Assembly: GCA_036346395.1 (NCBI GenBank)
Contig: CM070613.1
Span: forward strand, 21,322,818-21,386,817
DNA from: Hsuehochloa calcarea
Lineage: Eukaryota > Streptophyta > Magnoliopsida > Poales > Poaceae
Length of the DNA: 64,000 nucleotides
Direction of reading: 5' to 3'
Each line of letters starts with the position of its first letter. The first letter of the stretch is position 1. Of the stretch, positions 1-11,307 are shown one piece after another. The notes below the pieces were generated by a model, which was given only the letters and a program-made list of their open reading frames with translations, had not been told where the DNA came from and ran no database searches. Made by a program: the position numbers and the translations under genes.

Positions 1-1320
1 TTTTGTGTTCTTGAGATTCTAAAGCGCTCATGTGAAAATGAAAATCAAGATTGTCTTATGCTTAAATTGTGCCAAACTATTCTTACGAGACTGCTTGTCA
101 AATGACATGAACTTGGAGATAGTTTGATGAACCAGACGATCTCATGGGGACTGCTTGTCAATAATAACATGAACCTCAAGATTTATCGCCCCGGTAGAAG
201 CTTAGAAAGAGTTTGTGGATGGCTCCTAGTCCAGGATCTTCTTTACTAAGATATACCTTTAATCAACTTTTGGTCGAAGCTTAGGATGAGTTTGTGGATG
301 GCTCCTAGTCCAGGATCTTGTCACTAAGTTAGATCATTAGTCAACTTCAATATTCAACGCAAATGAGAAAAATGTTGACAATTGGGCGTTTACAAAATAT
401 TGAGCAAAATGATTCAATACGGGACTTGATTGACTCTTAATGTGGTCTTTGTTAGATTTTTGATCTCACTTTGACATTTTGACATGGCCAATTTCACTTT
501 AGGATCCCTGTTGATGAACTTGCTGAATTTGAAGCGTTGCTTAAATTGATCAAATCTACTGCTTTACTTTTGAGCCTTTGTGTTTAGCTTTGATATATAT
601 GTCTTACCATGATCTTGTTAGCGCTGTCAGGCTTGATATGTTGTTTGTGCAATATTAGAGATACTAGCTTGTTCTTTTGGGTAATCTCCAAAGCTTCTTG
701 TAATAAAAAATTGTAAAATATAAAAAAAATGAAGCCACTCCATTGCACTTCATGCATATTCCTCTTTATGCTTCGTTTGTTTCTGCTTCTTTCTTTATTC
801 CATATTTGCTATCTCTGGATGAGAGGAAGGCGTGATTCCTTGATGAATCCATTGTCAAAGGGGGTGAAGATGTGTTAAATGAGAAGAGAAGATGTGTTAA
901 TGAGAATATATTTCCTTGTTGGGGGAGAAGTTTATACAAAGGGGAGAAACTGAAAATTTGAAAATTGAGGATCATAGTGAGGGGGAGTTCTTGAGTTGCA
1001 TTCTTATTGTCTTATTGAATATTCTGAACTTGAATTGCATTCTTTTATCCTCACAATGATCATAGGTCAATTGAACAATTGTTCTTTCATATGGACCTTA
1101 TGTGAGAATTTTGACCCTTTTCTGAAAATCAAAGTTTTTATGCTTTCTTTTGCCTTGTCTCACATGCCTATACTATTCTGATGCCAGCTTGGTCATTTAC
1201 ATTGCTTTTTCTTGCTTATGGACCAAGTTGTGCCTTTGTGCGAAAACTGCGAGTAAACTCGTTTTCAAACCTCTTACTTACATTTTACGGATAATTGCCA
1301 ATGTGTTCATCAAGGGAGAT
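1..1320 (+). mobile_element. Copia-1: 3' internal non-coding region of a Sirevirus-like element
   Basis: No long reading frame is visible. The region holds several purine-rich tracts (around 856-905, 915-950 and 980-987) and ends in a polypurine tract, CAAGGGAGAT at 1311-1320, directly before the LTR start TGTGGA. Several polypurine tracts ahead of the 3' LTR are a known trait of Sirevirus-type Copia elements. The pol genes would lie to the left of the window. Assignment is by structure only. Confidence 0.6.
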
Positions 1321-3069
1321 TGTGGATTTCATGGGGATATGTTCCAGATCTTAGGATGATGTGACAATTGGCAATGGCGTTTACGGTTTGTCGTTTCACG
1401 TGTTTTCGACAAAGTTCTGAGCTTCTTATCGATGTGGGCGGTCCGACCGGTCCTTGCATCGGCGGTCCGACCGGTCCCAAATCGGTCGGACCGGCCATGT
1501 GGGCGGATCGGACCGCGTGACCTAAAGTACTCAAAGCAGTGGGCCAAAAATAGGTGTTGTAGGCAAGTGAGGATCCCAATGCACTTGGTCTCATGATTTT
1601 GGAGTCTCGATAAAAGTTCTATTGGTTTAAAGTTTCCAGTAGGTTTGGATTTTCGGGGTTGAAATTCGGCTAAGTCCCAAAGGCGGTCCGACCGCTCACG
1701 AGGAGCGGTCCGACCGGCCAGAAGCGGTCCGACCGCCACCTGGGCGGTCGGACCGGTATTGACATGAACGTCGGCCAACCGTGGCGATGTTGATTGGTTA
1801 GGTCAAAGTCATTGGTATCGTGGCATATGGTTTGCATGATGCATGTTTTGACTAACATGGGTCAAGTTGTGAAGAACTTGTTCCCGAATTCGTGTTTGCT
1901 TATGCGTGGTTGTGCGAGGTTGCTTGGTGGTCAACGACGGTCAACGGCGAGGAGGATCGGGACTAGACTTGGAGAGTTGAGGTCCATAACGATCAACGAT
2001 GCCGGGTGAGGTCAACGACTCAAGCGTGACACAAGATGGACAAGGGTGACCTATTGGCAAATCCATGGTGCATGGTGAGGCGGTTTAGGTCAAAAGGTTA
2101 AAGACGGCGCTTTGCGAAGCGTGCGTGTGTGACCCGTTTGTTAGTGGGCCTTAACGGGAGCCCAATTGAGTCAAACCCTAGGAGTTCTAGGCCTCCACTA
2201 TAAATAGGAGGAGGTGGTGGCTGCACCCCTCACTCTCGTTGTTTTTCACCTCTTTTGTTGCTTGCAAAACCCTAATTGGCTTAGGGGGAGTTGAGGTGGA
2301 GGCTAGGGCTTTTCATGGTTTGAGGAGAATTTCGTGATCTTGGATTGACCACTGATCCATGATGGTGTGGGTGTAATCCAGCGACGATCACATTCTTAAT
2401 CTATGCAAGGTTTGCTTGAGATAAGTCTCTTTTCGTTCTTGCTTTTGATTTCGTGATTTTAGGGCTTTCTTTGATCCGCGAGTTTGTGATTGATTCTTTC
2501 ACGTGAATTAGCTTGCTGTGATATGTGTGAATCTATCTAGCATCATCTTGATCATCAATCTCTCACGAACAAGCATTAGGATCAAGTTTTCGTTCTTGCC
2601 CGGTTTTAGACCTTCTGTTAATCAATTGGCAATTGCTCAAGATCTTTCCAAGAATTATCATAATATTCAATTGGAATAGGTCCTCAATAGCATAGAGAAG
2701 GTGTATGCAAAGTTTCATAAAGATTGGAGTTGAGAATCAAAAGTTTCACCTAATTGCAACTTCATCATCGGGCTGATTTTACTGTTGCAGATCGGTTCTG
2801 GAGTCGGCCGGTCAGACCGCTCGGCAATCGGTCCGACCGGTTGGGTCCATGATTAGACCGCCCGTGCTGTGAGTTTGCAATATTAGTTGATTTTGTTATT
2901 TTGCTTAGGGGATTTAATTGGATTCAATACTAGTCTTCCGTTGTACTGGTTTATTGATCTTCATAGCTTTATCATAGCTATTGAAGTGAAATTGTGTTGA
3001 ATTCATTATTTGGGAAAAAGTGAGCGTGCTCCTATTCACCCCCCCTCTAGTCGCCTTTTCGGTTCAACA
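1321..3069 (+). mobile_element. Copia-1 3' LTR, Sirevirus-like
   Basis: This 1749 bp LTR begins TGTGGATTTC directly after a polypurine tract and ends GGTTCAACA. A second copy of the same LTR family lies at 57809-59755, and start, end and many internal blocks match. A TATA box (TATAAATA, 2199-2206) sits mid-LTR, followed by an AACCCTA-rich leader. The C-rich tail near 3040 (TATTCACCCCCCCTCTAG) is typical of grass Copia LTR ends. Clusters of the 11 bp odd palindrome CGGTC[C/G]GACCG occur near both ends. The next five bases (CATTC) should be one half of the target duplication; the partner is outside the window. Confidence 0.8.
2199..2206 (+). promoter_or_regulatory. TATA box of the Copia-1 LTR promoter
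   Basis: TATAAATA in the context CCACTATAAATAGGAGG. The equivalent site in the related LTR is TATAAATA at 58901-58908, so the element is conserved between the two copies. Confidence 0.65.
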
Positions 3070-5345
3070 CATTCGGCTCTACCATAGCCTCTTCTTTAGA
3101 TCTTGTTACATCTTTGTACTCCCCGGGTGGATGGAGAATTGAGAGTTATGAGCTTCCTTAAGAATCAATTCCCTCAATGTGCTATCGAAGGGAATCACCA
3201 AACAGTTCCTGAACCATAGGGTGCCTTGCACATCCTCGGTGAAGCATTTGGCCTTGCCTTACTTCATATCCTCTTCGATTTTGTCCACCTCCAAATTGGT
3301 CTTCTCGACCGCTCTAATATGGCATTTTAATGTGGATTTCACATTTAGGGTAGGAAAAGACCATTCTTCAATTATTTCCAAGCGCAAATGTTGCAATGCA
3401 GTGCACAAGTCTGTCGAAGTGGGTGTTACCGACAAACAGTGGCATTGAGATTTTCAGCTCAATGCGTCGGCCACTACGTTGGCTTTCCCTGGGTGATAAT
3501 GGAGTCCCCTATCATAGTCCTTTATCAACTCAAGCCACCTTCTTTTCCTCGGGTTCAGGCCAGCTTGGGTGAAGATATATTTGAGACTCTTATGATCAGT
3601 GTAGATCTCGCAACGATTACCAATGAGGTAATGTTGTTAAATCTTTAGAGCATGGACTACAACTACTAGCTCCAAGTCATGCGTGGGATAATTAGCTTAT
3701 GTGACCTCAATTGTCGTGATGCATATGCAATAATTTGTCCCTCTTGTATGAGCACACAACCTAACCCATGGCGAGAAGTATCGCAGTATATATCAAAGCT
3801 CTTGTGAATATCTGGCAGGATGAGTACCAAAGCTTTTGTCAGGCATTCTTTCAAGATCTGAAAGCTTTCCTCGCATTTCTCTGACCATTCAAACTTTTTC
3901 TCCTTCTTTAAAAGTTGAATCATTGGCTTCGTAATTTTGGAGAAGTTCTTGTTGAACCTGCGGTAATAGCCCACAAGTCTGAGAAAATTGCGAATGTTAG
4001 TGACGCTCTTGGGTTGTGTCCAGTCAAGTGCATCTTACACTTTGCTAGGATCAACAATGGCACCACCTTTAAATAGCACATGACCCAAGAAGCTAACTTT
4101 ATGAAGTCAAAACTCGCACTTGCCGAATTCTGCATAGAGTTGATGTTGACGAAATTTCTCCAACACAAGCCGTAAGTGCTGCTCGTGTTCTTCATCGGGT
4201 TTGGAGTAGATGAGGATGTCATCGATGAACACAACAAAAAACTGGTCCAGGTACTCCATGAAAACTGAATTCATAAGGTCCATGAAGTAGGTCGAAGCAT
4301 TTGTCAGGCCGAAGGACATGACAAAGTACTCGTATAGACCATAGCGAGTAGAGAATGTTGTCTTCGGTATGTCTTCGGTTCTGACCTTAATCTGATGGTA
4401 GCCCAATCGCAAGTCAATCTAGGAGAATACTTGGGCTCCGATCAACTGGAAAAACAAATCATCAATCCGCGAAAGCGAATACTTGTTCTTGATAGTGACT
4501 TCGTTTAACGGATGATAGTCAACACATATCCGCAAACTCTTATCTTTCTTCTTGCAAAATAGCCAGCCATCCCCAAGGCGAGGAGCTCGGCATAATAAAG
4601 CCCTTATATTGAAGCTCCTTGAGTTGCTCCTTTAATTCTACCAACTCATTGGGAGACATCCGTTGCGGCCATTTTGAAATTGGCGTAGTACCGAGTGCAA
4701 GCTCGATCACGAACTCAACTTCGTGATCTAGGGGCCTACCTGGGAGTTCTTTGGGGAATACATCTGGATATTCACATACCACTGGTACCTTCTCCAATTC
4801 ATGAGATGTACTAACTTCCAGGGAGAAGAGATGAGAACTTATGACTTTAGGTGCAAAAATGACTTGTTTGCCATCTTCGCTTGTGACTGAAATGGACCTT
4901 TGAGCACAATCGATTTTCCCATGGTTCTTAGATAGTCAATCCATCCCTAATATAGCATCAATCCCCCACTGAATTTATTACTATTAGGCTTGCCAGAAAT
5001 TTAACCCCTTGGGTCTCCACTTTTACATCCCAATAGACTTGATCAGTTTGGAAAACTGATCCCAGCGACTGAATTTGATATGGTGGCTGAAAGATATGAA
5101 TTTCAACCATATCAAATTGATTATGTGTAGCATATTAATGAATGTGATGCTCCCCAATCAAATAAAACAGAAGCTGGACTTGAATTTACGAGAAGTGCAC
5201 CCAGAACGACATCCGGTGCGTCGTTTGCCTCCTCGGTGGTGACGTGGTTGACTCGACCATGTACTGGGACTTGGGGAGGTGTAGACGCTACCCTCGAGGG
5301 TGGTGGGGGTCTCACTGGAGTTGGAGTTGGATAGACTCGGGGCAT
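3070..5345 (-). pseudogene. Gypsy-A pol remnant (protease, RT, RNase H, start of integrase)
   Basis: Several separate minus-strand frames make up one pol gene. 5121-5345 is the aspartic protease; its active site reads FDWGASHS, where the family has D-T/S-G, so a key residue is lost. 4540-4797 carries the spacer and RT start (YPDVFPKELPG, then SSSPWG). 4107-4412 is the RT core with MRLGYHQIKV, MSFGLTNA and the catalytic FIDDILIYS. 3666-3974 is the RT thumb and RNase H (CDTSRHGLGCVLIQ). 3500-3660 continues RNase H (TDHKSLKYIFTQ). 3070-3450 resembles the integrase zinc-binding region (a His-rich stretch near HNSQFSIHPG). No single frame spans it, so it is not functional. Confidence 0.85.
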
Positions 5346-6345
5346 CCCTCTTTGCCTTGCTAAGTATTGATGCGCATAATGGCTGGGGTGGCCACAATGG
5401 AAGCAAGTGATATTAGGCTTGAAGTTACTGCTGTTTTGGGATGTTTGCCCCCAATATTTTGCTGTCCCGTTGGTGGGGGAGGTCTTGGAATGAAGGTGGG
5501 TGGCCTCGGTGGAGCCGGTGCTTGGAATCGGGGTGCTTGGGGCGGCCCGGTGCGCGGTCGAGGGAAACTGCTGCTTGCTGAAATTTGAGCGGCTCTTTTC
5601 CTCTTCCTAGATTCATCCAAAGTTTGACTTTTGTTCTCCACCACTATGACATTATTGACCATATGCTGAAAGTTCAGGAAGTCGCGGACGGCAAGAGCAA
5701 GTTGCATCTCCTCCGTTAAGCCGTTCATGAATCGGCTTTGACGGCGTGCGTCCGTAGAGACGTCGTCCGGACATAATGAGCCAAAAAGTTGAACTCGTGT
5801 AAGTACTCCATGACACTCTTCCTTCCTTGCTTGAGAGCAAGGAACTGCTGTTACTTTATCATCAACACTCCCTCGGGGATGTGAACCTCCCAGAAAGCCA
5901 CTTGAAATTCGTTCCAAGTCGGAACGTCTCCATTAGATTGCATGGCAGAGAAGTTGTCCCACCAAGTGCTCGTGGCTCCCTCCAGCTGATAGCTGGCGAA
6001 CAAGATCCTCTCAATGCCAGTGCATTGAGCAATCGCTAGCTTCTTCCCAATGGTTCGGAGCCAATCCTCCACCTCCATCAGATCCTCAGTGCTCGAGAAA
6101 GTTGGGGGATTCGTTCGCTGGATGTCAGCGAGTCCCCCATGTGCCCTTTGTGCTCCCGATGGTCCAGGGTTGGGGAGGTGCTGCGGACAATGATTTCAAG
6201 GATCCGTGTTTGATCCATTTTGCTTCTTTCAATCTGAGTCAAGACCACCGCCAATGTAGGTGGCGGAGGAAGCACTTCCTCTTGACGACCGGCTTGCTGA
6301 TAACGACGGTTCACGTGCTCTAGATGCTCGCCCCAACGTGGGGCT
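5346..6345 (-). pseudogene. Gypsy-A gag remnant
   Basis: The N-terminal part (6078-6314) and a Retrotrans_gag-like segment (5851-6078) contain the family pattern YQLEGATSTWWDNF followed by TWNEFQVAF. The C-terminal part (5360-5700) is Pro-rich. A zinc knuckle follows in another frame just before the protease, near 5346-5420: CFHCGHPSHYAHQY, a CX2CX4HX4Y in which the last Cys has become Tyr. Frameshifts separate the pieces. Gag would package element RNA; this copy cannot encode an intact protein. Confidence 0.75.
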
Positions 6346-7037
6346 CAAGATCCGCGGCGGGAGGGGGTGGTGACCTCTCCCCTTGATGAGCTCTCGCTCG
6401 CGTGGTAGCTCCTACCATCCTGTTGCCACAAGGATGGTTAGCCACAGATGAAAGATACGCTCAACGAGCGCGAATGAATTTCTCGACAGTGAATGCATAC
6501 TACTTAATCTAGCATGCATACTGACATAAAATGCACAAAACTTAACACCAAATGGGTGTAAATGGCACTAGGGCCAGTACAAGATATATTAAAGAAAATG
6601 ATAATTTTCTAGCATAATTGCTTTGAATACTACCCGTACGTGATGCGTTACTATTTGGAATGAAAAAGTGCGAATGATTACACTACAAAATCTAACTTCT
6701 ACAAAATAAGGAATATATTTAGGGTGGATATAATCTAAGAATAATCCCTAACTTAATTCTAATATCGCAGTACAACAACGTCTTCTCATCCCTTCGCGAT
6801 CGCTCTTCCCAGTAACTACTAGCGTGTCCATTTTTGGAAAAGAGAGATGAACAATGGAAAAATATTTTGCACAAGTCCAATGAATAGTCAAGTAAGAATT
6901 ATGTACTAGGATGGGTAAGGAATAAAAGATATTCATTACTTAAACTTTTTGAATTAAATTTGATAACTTAAAATATTTTGATAAAAAGACTTGCTAACAC
7001 TAACGCTAATGCTATTTCTAACCTACAGTTAGTATGA

Positions 7038-7048
7038 CTCTGATACCA
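7038..7048 (-). other. Gypsy-A primer-binding site (tRNA-iMet type)
   Basis: On the minus strand TGGTATCAGAG follows the LTR end (TCCTCACA) after a short spacer. This is the usual complement of the 3' end of initiator tRNA-Met used by plant LTR elements. It fixes the LTR end at 7053. Confidence 0.8.
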
Positions 7049-7052
7049 ACGC

Positions 7053-7600
7053 TGTGAGGACCCTCGGGTTATTTCCGTAAGACCGAGACCTTCCCAATCT
7101 TATGGAAATAACTCTAGGCCTCAAGTAAATGAATTCCATCTTAACTCCATCAAGTGAGATGTCCTGGCCAAAACTAGAGCTCCAATGATCATGCGTACTG
7201 CTCCTCTGCAAGCACTACATAATGACTGTTTCTCCAAATGGTCCAAGTCCACACTTAATAAGTTAAAAGGGAATTCACAATAGCGGGTATGTGTCTCGTG
7301 TTGGCACCCAAGATCAATGACCAACACGCACATACCCTCATCAACGTCAATCACAGTGATACAATATTCATACATTGACATATTGAAAGACATACAACAT
7401 AGTAGTACAAGTCTACATCCATCACAAAAAGGTCAACTGACCAAATTCAATCAAGATCATTAAGTAGAAGTGGAAATAAGCAAAATAAACAAAAGTCCAG
7501 CAATGGTGTGCCCCATAACGCATGGCAACCAACTGGGAATTAGATAACAGCGCTACTCGTTAGCGTCGCCACAATCAGAGGAGGTTGATCCCCAAGGGAT
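7053..7600 (-). mobile_element. Gypsy-A 5' LTR, truncated
   Basis: The LTR end (CCTCACA on the minus strand) is at 7053, next to the primer-binding site. The LTR start was not found: the sequence meets the oppositely oriented Gypsy-B LTR within about 940 bp, whereas related LTRs here are 3-4 kb. The breakpoint near 7600 is an estimate. Confidence 0.5.
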
Positions 7601-7994
7601 CAACTATTGTGAGACCAACTGCATACAGAACGATGACTAGCTTGGAGGTTTTCGGTCAGGTTGCCTTGTGGGTAAGGGCACACCGGTCGGCTTTTTTGTG
7701 CCATCTTATGGCTATGTTTCCGCTACACTCTTAGTACTTGACTTTTATTACTACTATTTGGCCGGTCAGCCGTATGTATGAAAACTGAAGTTGTATCTTG
7801 AATATGTTGTAATATTTTGAGATTACTGTATTGTAATATTGTTGTATGGTTTTACTTTTGATATTGTTTTGTGAACGGTGTGTGTATACCACTCCTGGGA
7901 GGTATACAATACACCGAGGACGGGATATTTGGTTTGTAATGCTAGGACCAATGAATGGTTAAGTATTACAAGTTAAATACTCTGGGTCCTCACA
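7600..7994 (+). mobile_element. Gypsy-B 5' LTR, 3' fragment
   Basis: The sequence ends GGGTCCTCACA at 7994, followed by a decayed primer-binding site. Only the last few hundred bases of the LTR remain; the left limit is an estimate. The LTR start seen in the 3' copy (TGTAACATCCC at 11308) is missing here. Confidence 0.5.
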
Positions 7995-8839
7995 AAGTTA
8001 GTATCAGATCCATATTAACCGTAGAAGCCCCTAACTTGGTCGTTAATAGGATATTTGAAAGAATTATTTTCAACATATCAAATTGTTTATGAAAACTTAA
8101 GCAAGATCTCAGATTTTACTCCTTTCCTATCTTAGCTTCTCAATCTTACCTTGTTCTCATTTAAGTTTTCAAATATATGTTTGCCCTCTCTTCTCCTTCA
8201 AAGATTAGTTGGATACCGATTAATTTTAGAGTGGGGAATCACTGAGAGTTGAAAATATTAAGTATGGGCTGTCCTTTGATGAAGTTAGGATTCGCTTGGA
8301 GTGGAAAATGTCGTTTCGGAGCTCGGTTATCAAGTTTGGACATGAAGCGCAAGATTTGAACAGCAAGCACTTAGATCATCATTAGGACTAAAAATGAGAA
8401 AAAATTCAACCAAAACTTGCGGGAATAAAAGGGTAAGACGTGATTATAAATGGCTAGTGCCAAAAACACCCTTAGTTAGTCTATACCATGCTATTTAGTT
8501 GCGCTAACATTTTATTTGCGTTCTGAAATTTTTTTCCCCGCACGATTGCTTGTTTATTCAAATACAAGTTAATAATGTCGGGCAAGTAAACTTTTGAAAT
8601 CTGAATTTGTGTTGAGTCTTATGCCTTTATACAAATATTTGGGATCCAATTCTTGGTAATTATATGTATGGATTCAGGTAATGGTAATATCTCATTCCCC
8701 TAGTCTACTGCTTTCTCTCGCATCTAGTCTTCGGTTGTTATTGTTAACCCAATTCGTCGGAGTAGGATGTCTGAATGAGCCAGAAGTGAACAAGGACAAC
8801 AAGCTGGTTGTGATGATAAACTCCTTGGGATTCAACGCC

Positions 8840-9655
8840 CTGTCACGTGTTACAGCTGTACCAAGAAGGGACACTACGCGAATGCTTGCCCCCGAGTGGT
8901 GGCGAACACCACCAAAGTGGCTTCGCTGTGGTAAAGTGGGGCACTTCGCCATAAGTTGTGAACCAAGGAAGGTCAAAGTATGTCGACGTTGTGAAAAGGA
9001 AGGACACTACAATGACCAATGCACCGCAAAGTGTCCCAACTGTGACGGAGACCACCTACCCGGAAACTGTCCGACTATCAAAGTCACTTGTTTCCTCTGC
9101 GAGGGAAACGATCGCTGCCCCAGGGAGTGTCGTCTACACCGGATGATCACCAAGACGGTTGAAGTACAACAACAAATTTTCCGCGAGCTGTAAGTGCCGC
9201 ATCCACCGATGTTGCCAAGCAAGAAAAGTTTTTCGACCGTTCAAGCAAAAAACTTTTCGCGCAGCTGTAAGTGCCGCATCCACCGATGTCGCCACGCAAG
9301 AAAAGTTTTTCGACCGTTCAAGCGAAAAACTGCAGGACAATTTGGTTGTTCTTGACCTCCCTAACTCCTAGACATTGGTCGACAAAACCATCATCTCATA
9401 GAACAAGGGGACGGTGCTGAAGGAGTTTCGCAAGTGCAAGACAAGGACCGAGGTCACTTACTTCTTCTGCAACAACCAGTGTCACTATGCGAATAGTTGC
9501 CTTGAGGAGGCCAAAACAACTTCCGGGATCACTTGCTTCTATTGCCGCCACAAGGGACACTACGCCAACAACTACCCTATGGAGGCTGAAGTGGCCACTC
9601 ACCCTAATCGGGGGCAAGTGCAGGAGCAAGGACGTGGTCATCCTCCTGCTTAGCA
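8840..9655 (+). pseudogene. Gypsy-B gag C-terminus: array of about seven zinc knuckles
   Basis: CCHC-like units run in tandem across frames: CYSCTKKGHYANAC (about 8851-8892), LRCGKVGHFAISC, CRRCEKEGHYNDQC, CPNCDGDHLPGNC and CFLCEGNDRCPREC (8920-9131), then after a 77 bp tandem duplication FFCNNQCHYANSC and CFYCRHKGHYANNY (9464-9587). A frameshift lies near 8925, and several units have lost a ligand. Zinc knuckles bind nucleic acid. Most Ty3/Gypsy gag proteins have one or two, so seven is unusual. The CPNC..H..C then CFLCEG block is also found in Gypsy-C. It is not a continuous open frame. Confidence 0.75.
9191..9344 (+). repeat. 77 bp tandem duplication in Gypsy-B gag
   Basis: The block starting TAAGTGCCGCATCCACCGAT occurs at 9191 and again at 9268. 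Both copies end in the GAAAAGTTTTTCGACCGTTC block, with a few substitutions. The unit includes an in-frame stop (TAA), so the duplication interrupts gag between two knuckle groups. Confidence 0.85.
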
Positions 9656-9683
9656 AGTAGCACGCGGCCTGGTCAACCACATC

Positions 9684-9905
9684 TTGGCCGAGGAAGCGCA
9701 TGAGTCACACGGCATCCCGTTGGGTACGCTTCTTGTCAACTCGCATCCTACTACTATTTTCATCTCAAAGTCTTTTGCCGCTTTGAGTGATGCTCGTATT
9801 GTTCGCTTGCATGTTCCTTTGATCATCAGATCTCTGGGGTCGGAAAGGAGAGCCAGAAATGAGTGTCGGGATGTATCGATAGAGATGGAAGGTGAACATG
9901 GGTAG
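9684..9905 (+). pseudogene. Gypsy-B retropepsin remnant
   Basis: The frame starts MAEEAHESHGIPLGTLLVNSHP, the usual lead-in to Ty3/Gypsy retropepsin (compare VVLGALLVNSSPAS in Gypsy-A). The catalytic D-T-G is absent: TIFISKSFAALSD stands where FDTGASHSFIS would be expected. The frame stops soon after. No RT follows. Confidence 0.55.
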
Positions 9906-11307
9906 TCTTGCATTGTTAGATTGATGTTTGATAATCAAGAAATTGGATTATTACTCTTGGTCCCTGAATATGATCTTTAAAGAGTTGATGAGATTGTTGA
10001 ACCTTGAGATATTAACCTTTGTGGGATCTTCTACAGATTATGGTAGGCGTTACCATAGGAGGTTACGATATGAATATAAATGGAACTATTGTGGTGGGGT
10101 ATAAGCTTGCCTACGTGTAATGTTGGATTTTATATCAGAGAAATATGCAGGTAGAACTCCTAGAACGCATGTAGTACATTTGAATAATTAATTTTGCCTT
10201 TTGGTATGTCTTAGTCATTATGTCGATAAGGCTGTGAGTCAGATTCTGGACTAGCATGATGAAGTTAGAAATTGGAAAGGTGATGGGGTTATAAAATTCG
10301 ATGGATACTCATGATGATAATGTGAGATTTGTGAAGTTGTACATTAGTATATAACCGGATAGAAATCTTTCTAGAGATAAAGATTGATTAGGTGATTGAT
10401 TGGGCATAAAAGTGGATGACTATGAGGATTGTATGAGATTTATCTTTGTGGGAATAATTGTTCCAAGGATGATAAAATTCGCTTATTAAGGATGATTGAA
10501 GTTGACAGTTGGATTTAGATAAGTAAGCTTTGCAAGACATCGAGTTAATATTGTTGAATTGGACTAAGATAACTATTGTGGATAACTTGATCTGAACCAT
10601 TGGATTATGGTTGCATTACAAACTCACCTTGGGAGGCATTTCTTTAACCTTGATTGAGTGTGTTAATGTTGATGGATGACATATCCAAGAATAGGGATGA
10701 GTGGATTAGATCTTAAAAGACAAATTTGTGTATTTGATGGGTTGATTATTGCAAGTGGATTGATCATGCTCACAAAAAGGATTGGGCAGCAGAAATATAG
10801 AGACATTGCGGAAGACGTAATTGATATTGTATTGGTGTACCCTCTTTTAGGAATTTAAATTGTTGTAAATGCTGAAATCAAAAAGTAATTTATGGTGGTT
10901 GATAATATATGTCACTTGATGGATCGTAGACATTGAAATACAATTCTTTGGTGCTCATGCATTGGGAGTTATATTGGAGGTACCCTATAATAGAAATTAT
11001 GAAGCGAGTGTACTGTAATATATGAGCAATACAGTGGTTTCACTTAGGATTATTATTGTTCCTGAGAATGTGATCAAGATTGGAGTGTGTTTTACTCTAA
11101 ATATGAATGGCGGATTTTAATTGGCTGCACACCCATTAGAGGTGGCCAAACAAAAATTGTTGGGATAGTAGTGATATTGGTTGAACATCGAGTCAATTAG
11201 CCTTTGGGAAGAAGATTGGATTTTAACAAAGCGACTAAGTCTTTTTACCCTTCCTGCTTTTCCGAGTGACAAAATCTCAAAACAAGATTATTGTAAGGGG
11301 GGAGATT

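Larger units (their letters stand above)
3070..7052 (-). mobile_element. Gypsy-A: degenerate Ty3/Gypsy element, internal region
   Basis: Reading from right to left the order is primer-binding site (7038-7048), leader, gag (to about 5346), protease, reverse transcriptase, RNase H and the start of integrase. That is the Ty3/Gypsy order. The reading frames are broken by frameshifts and stops. Homology ends abruptly at 3070, where the Copia-1 LTR begins, so Copia-1 inserted into the integrase region and the rest of Gypsy-A should lie left of the window. The leader between gag and the primer-binding site (about 6346-7037) has no recognisable coding sequence. The tRNA-Met primer site and the long LTR style suggest Del/Tekay chromovirus-like elements; that subgrouping is inference. 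Confidence 0.85.
7995..11307 (+). mobile_element. Gypsy-B: internal region without reverse transcriptase
   Basis: The borders are a decayed primer-binding site (TTAGTATCAGATCC, 7998-8011) and a polypurine tract (AAGGGGGGAGATT, 11295-11307) that runs straight into LTR start TGTAACATCCC at 11308. Inside are a multi-zinc-knuckle gag and a protease remnant. From about 9910 to 11290 I see no reverse transcriptase, RNase H or integrase motif in any frame, only AT-rich sequence. It is either a deleted copy or a non-autonomous derivative. The knuckle array resembles that of Gypsy-C, which does carry RT. Confidence 0.75.
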
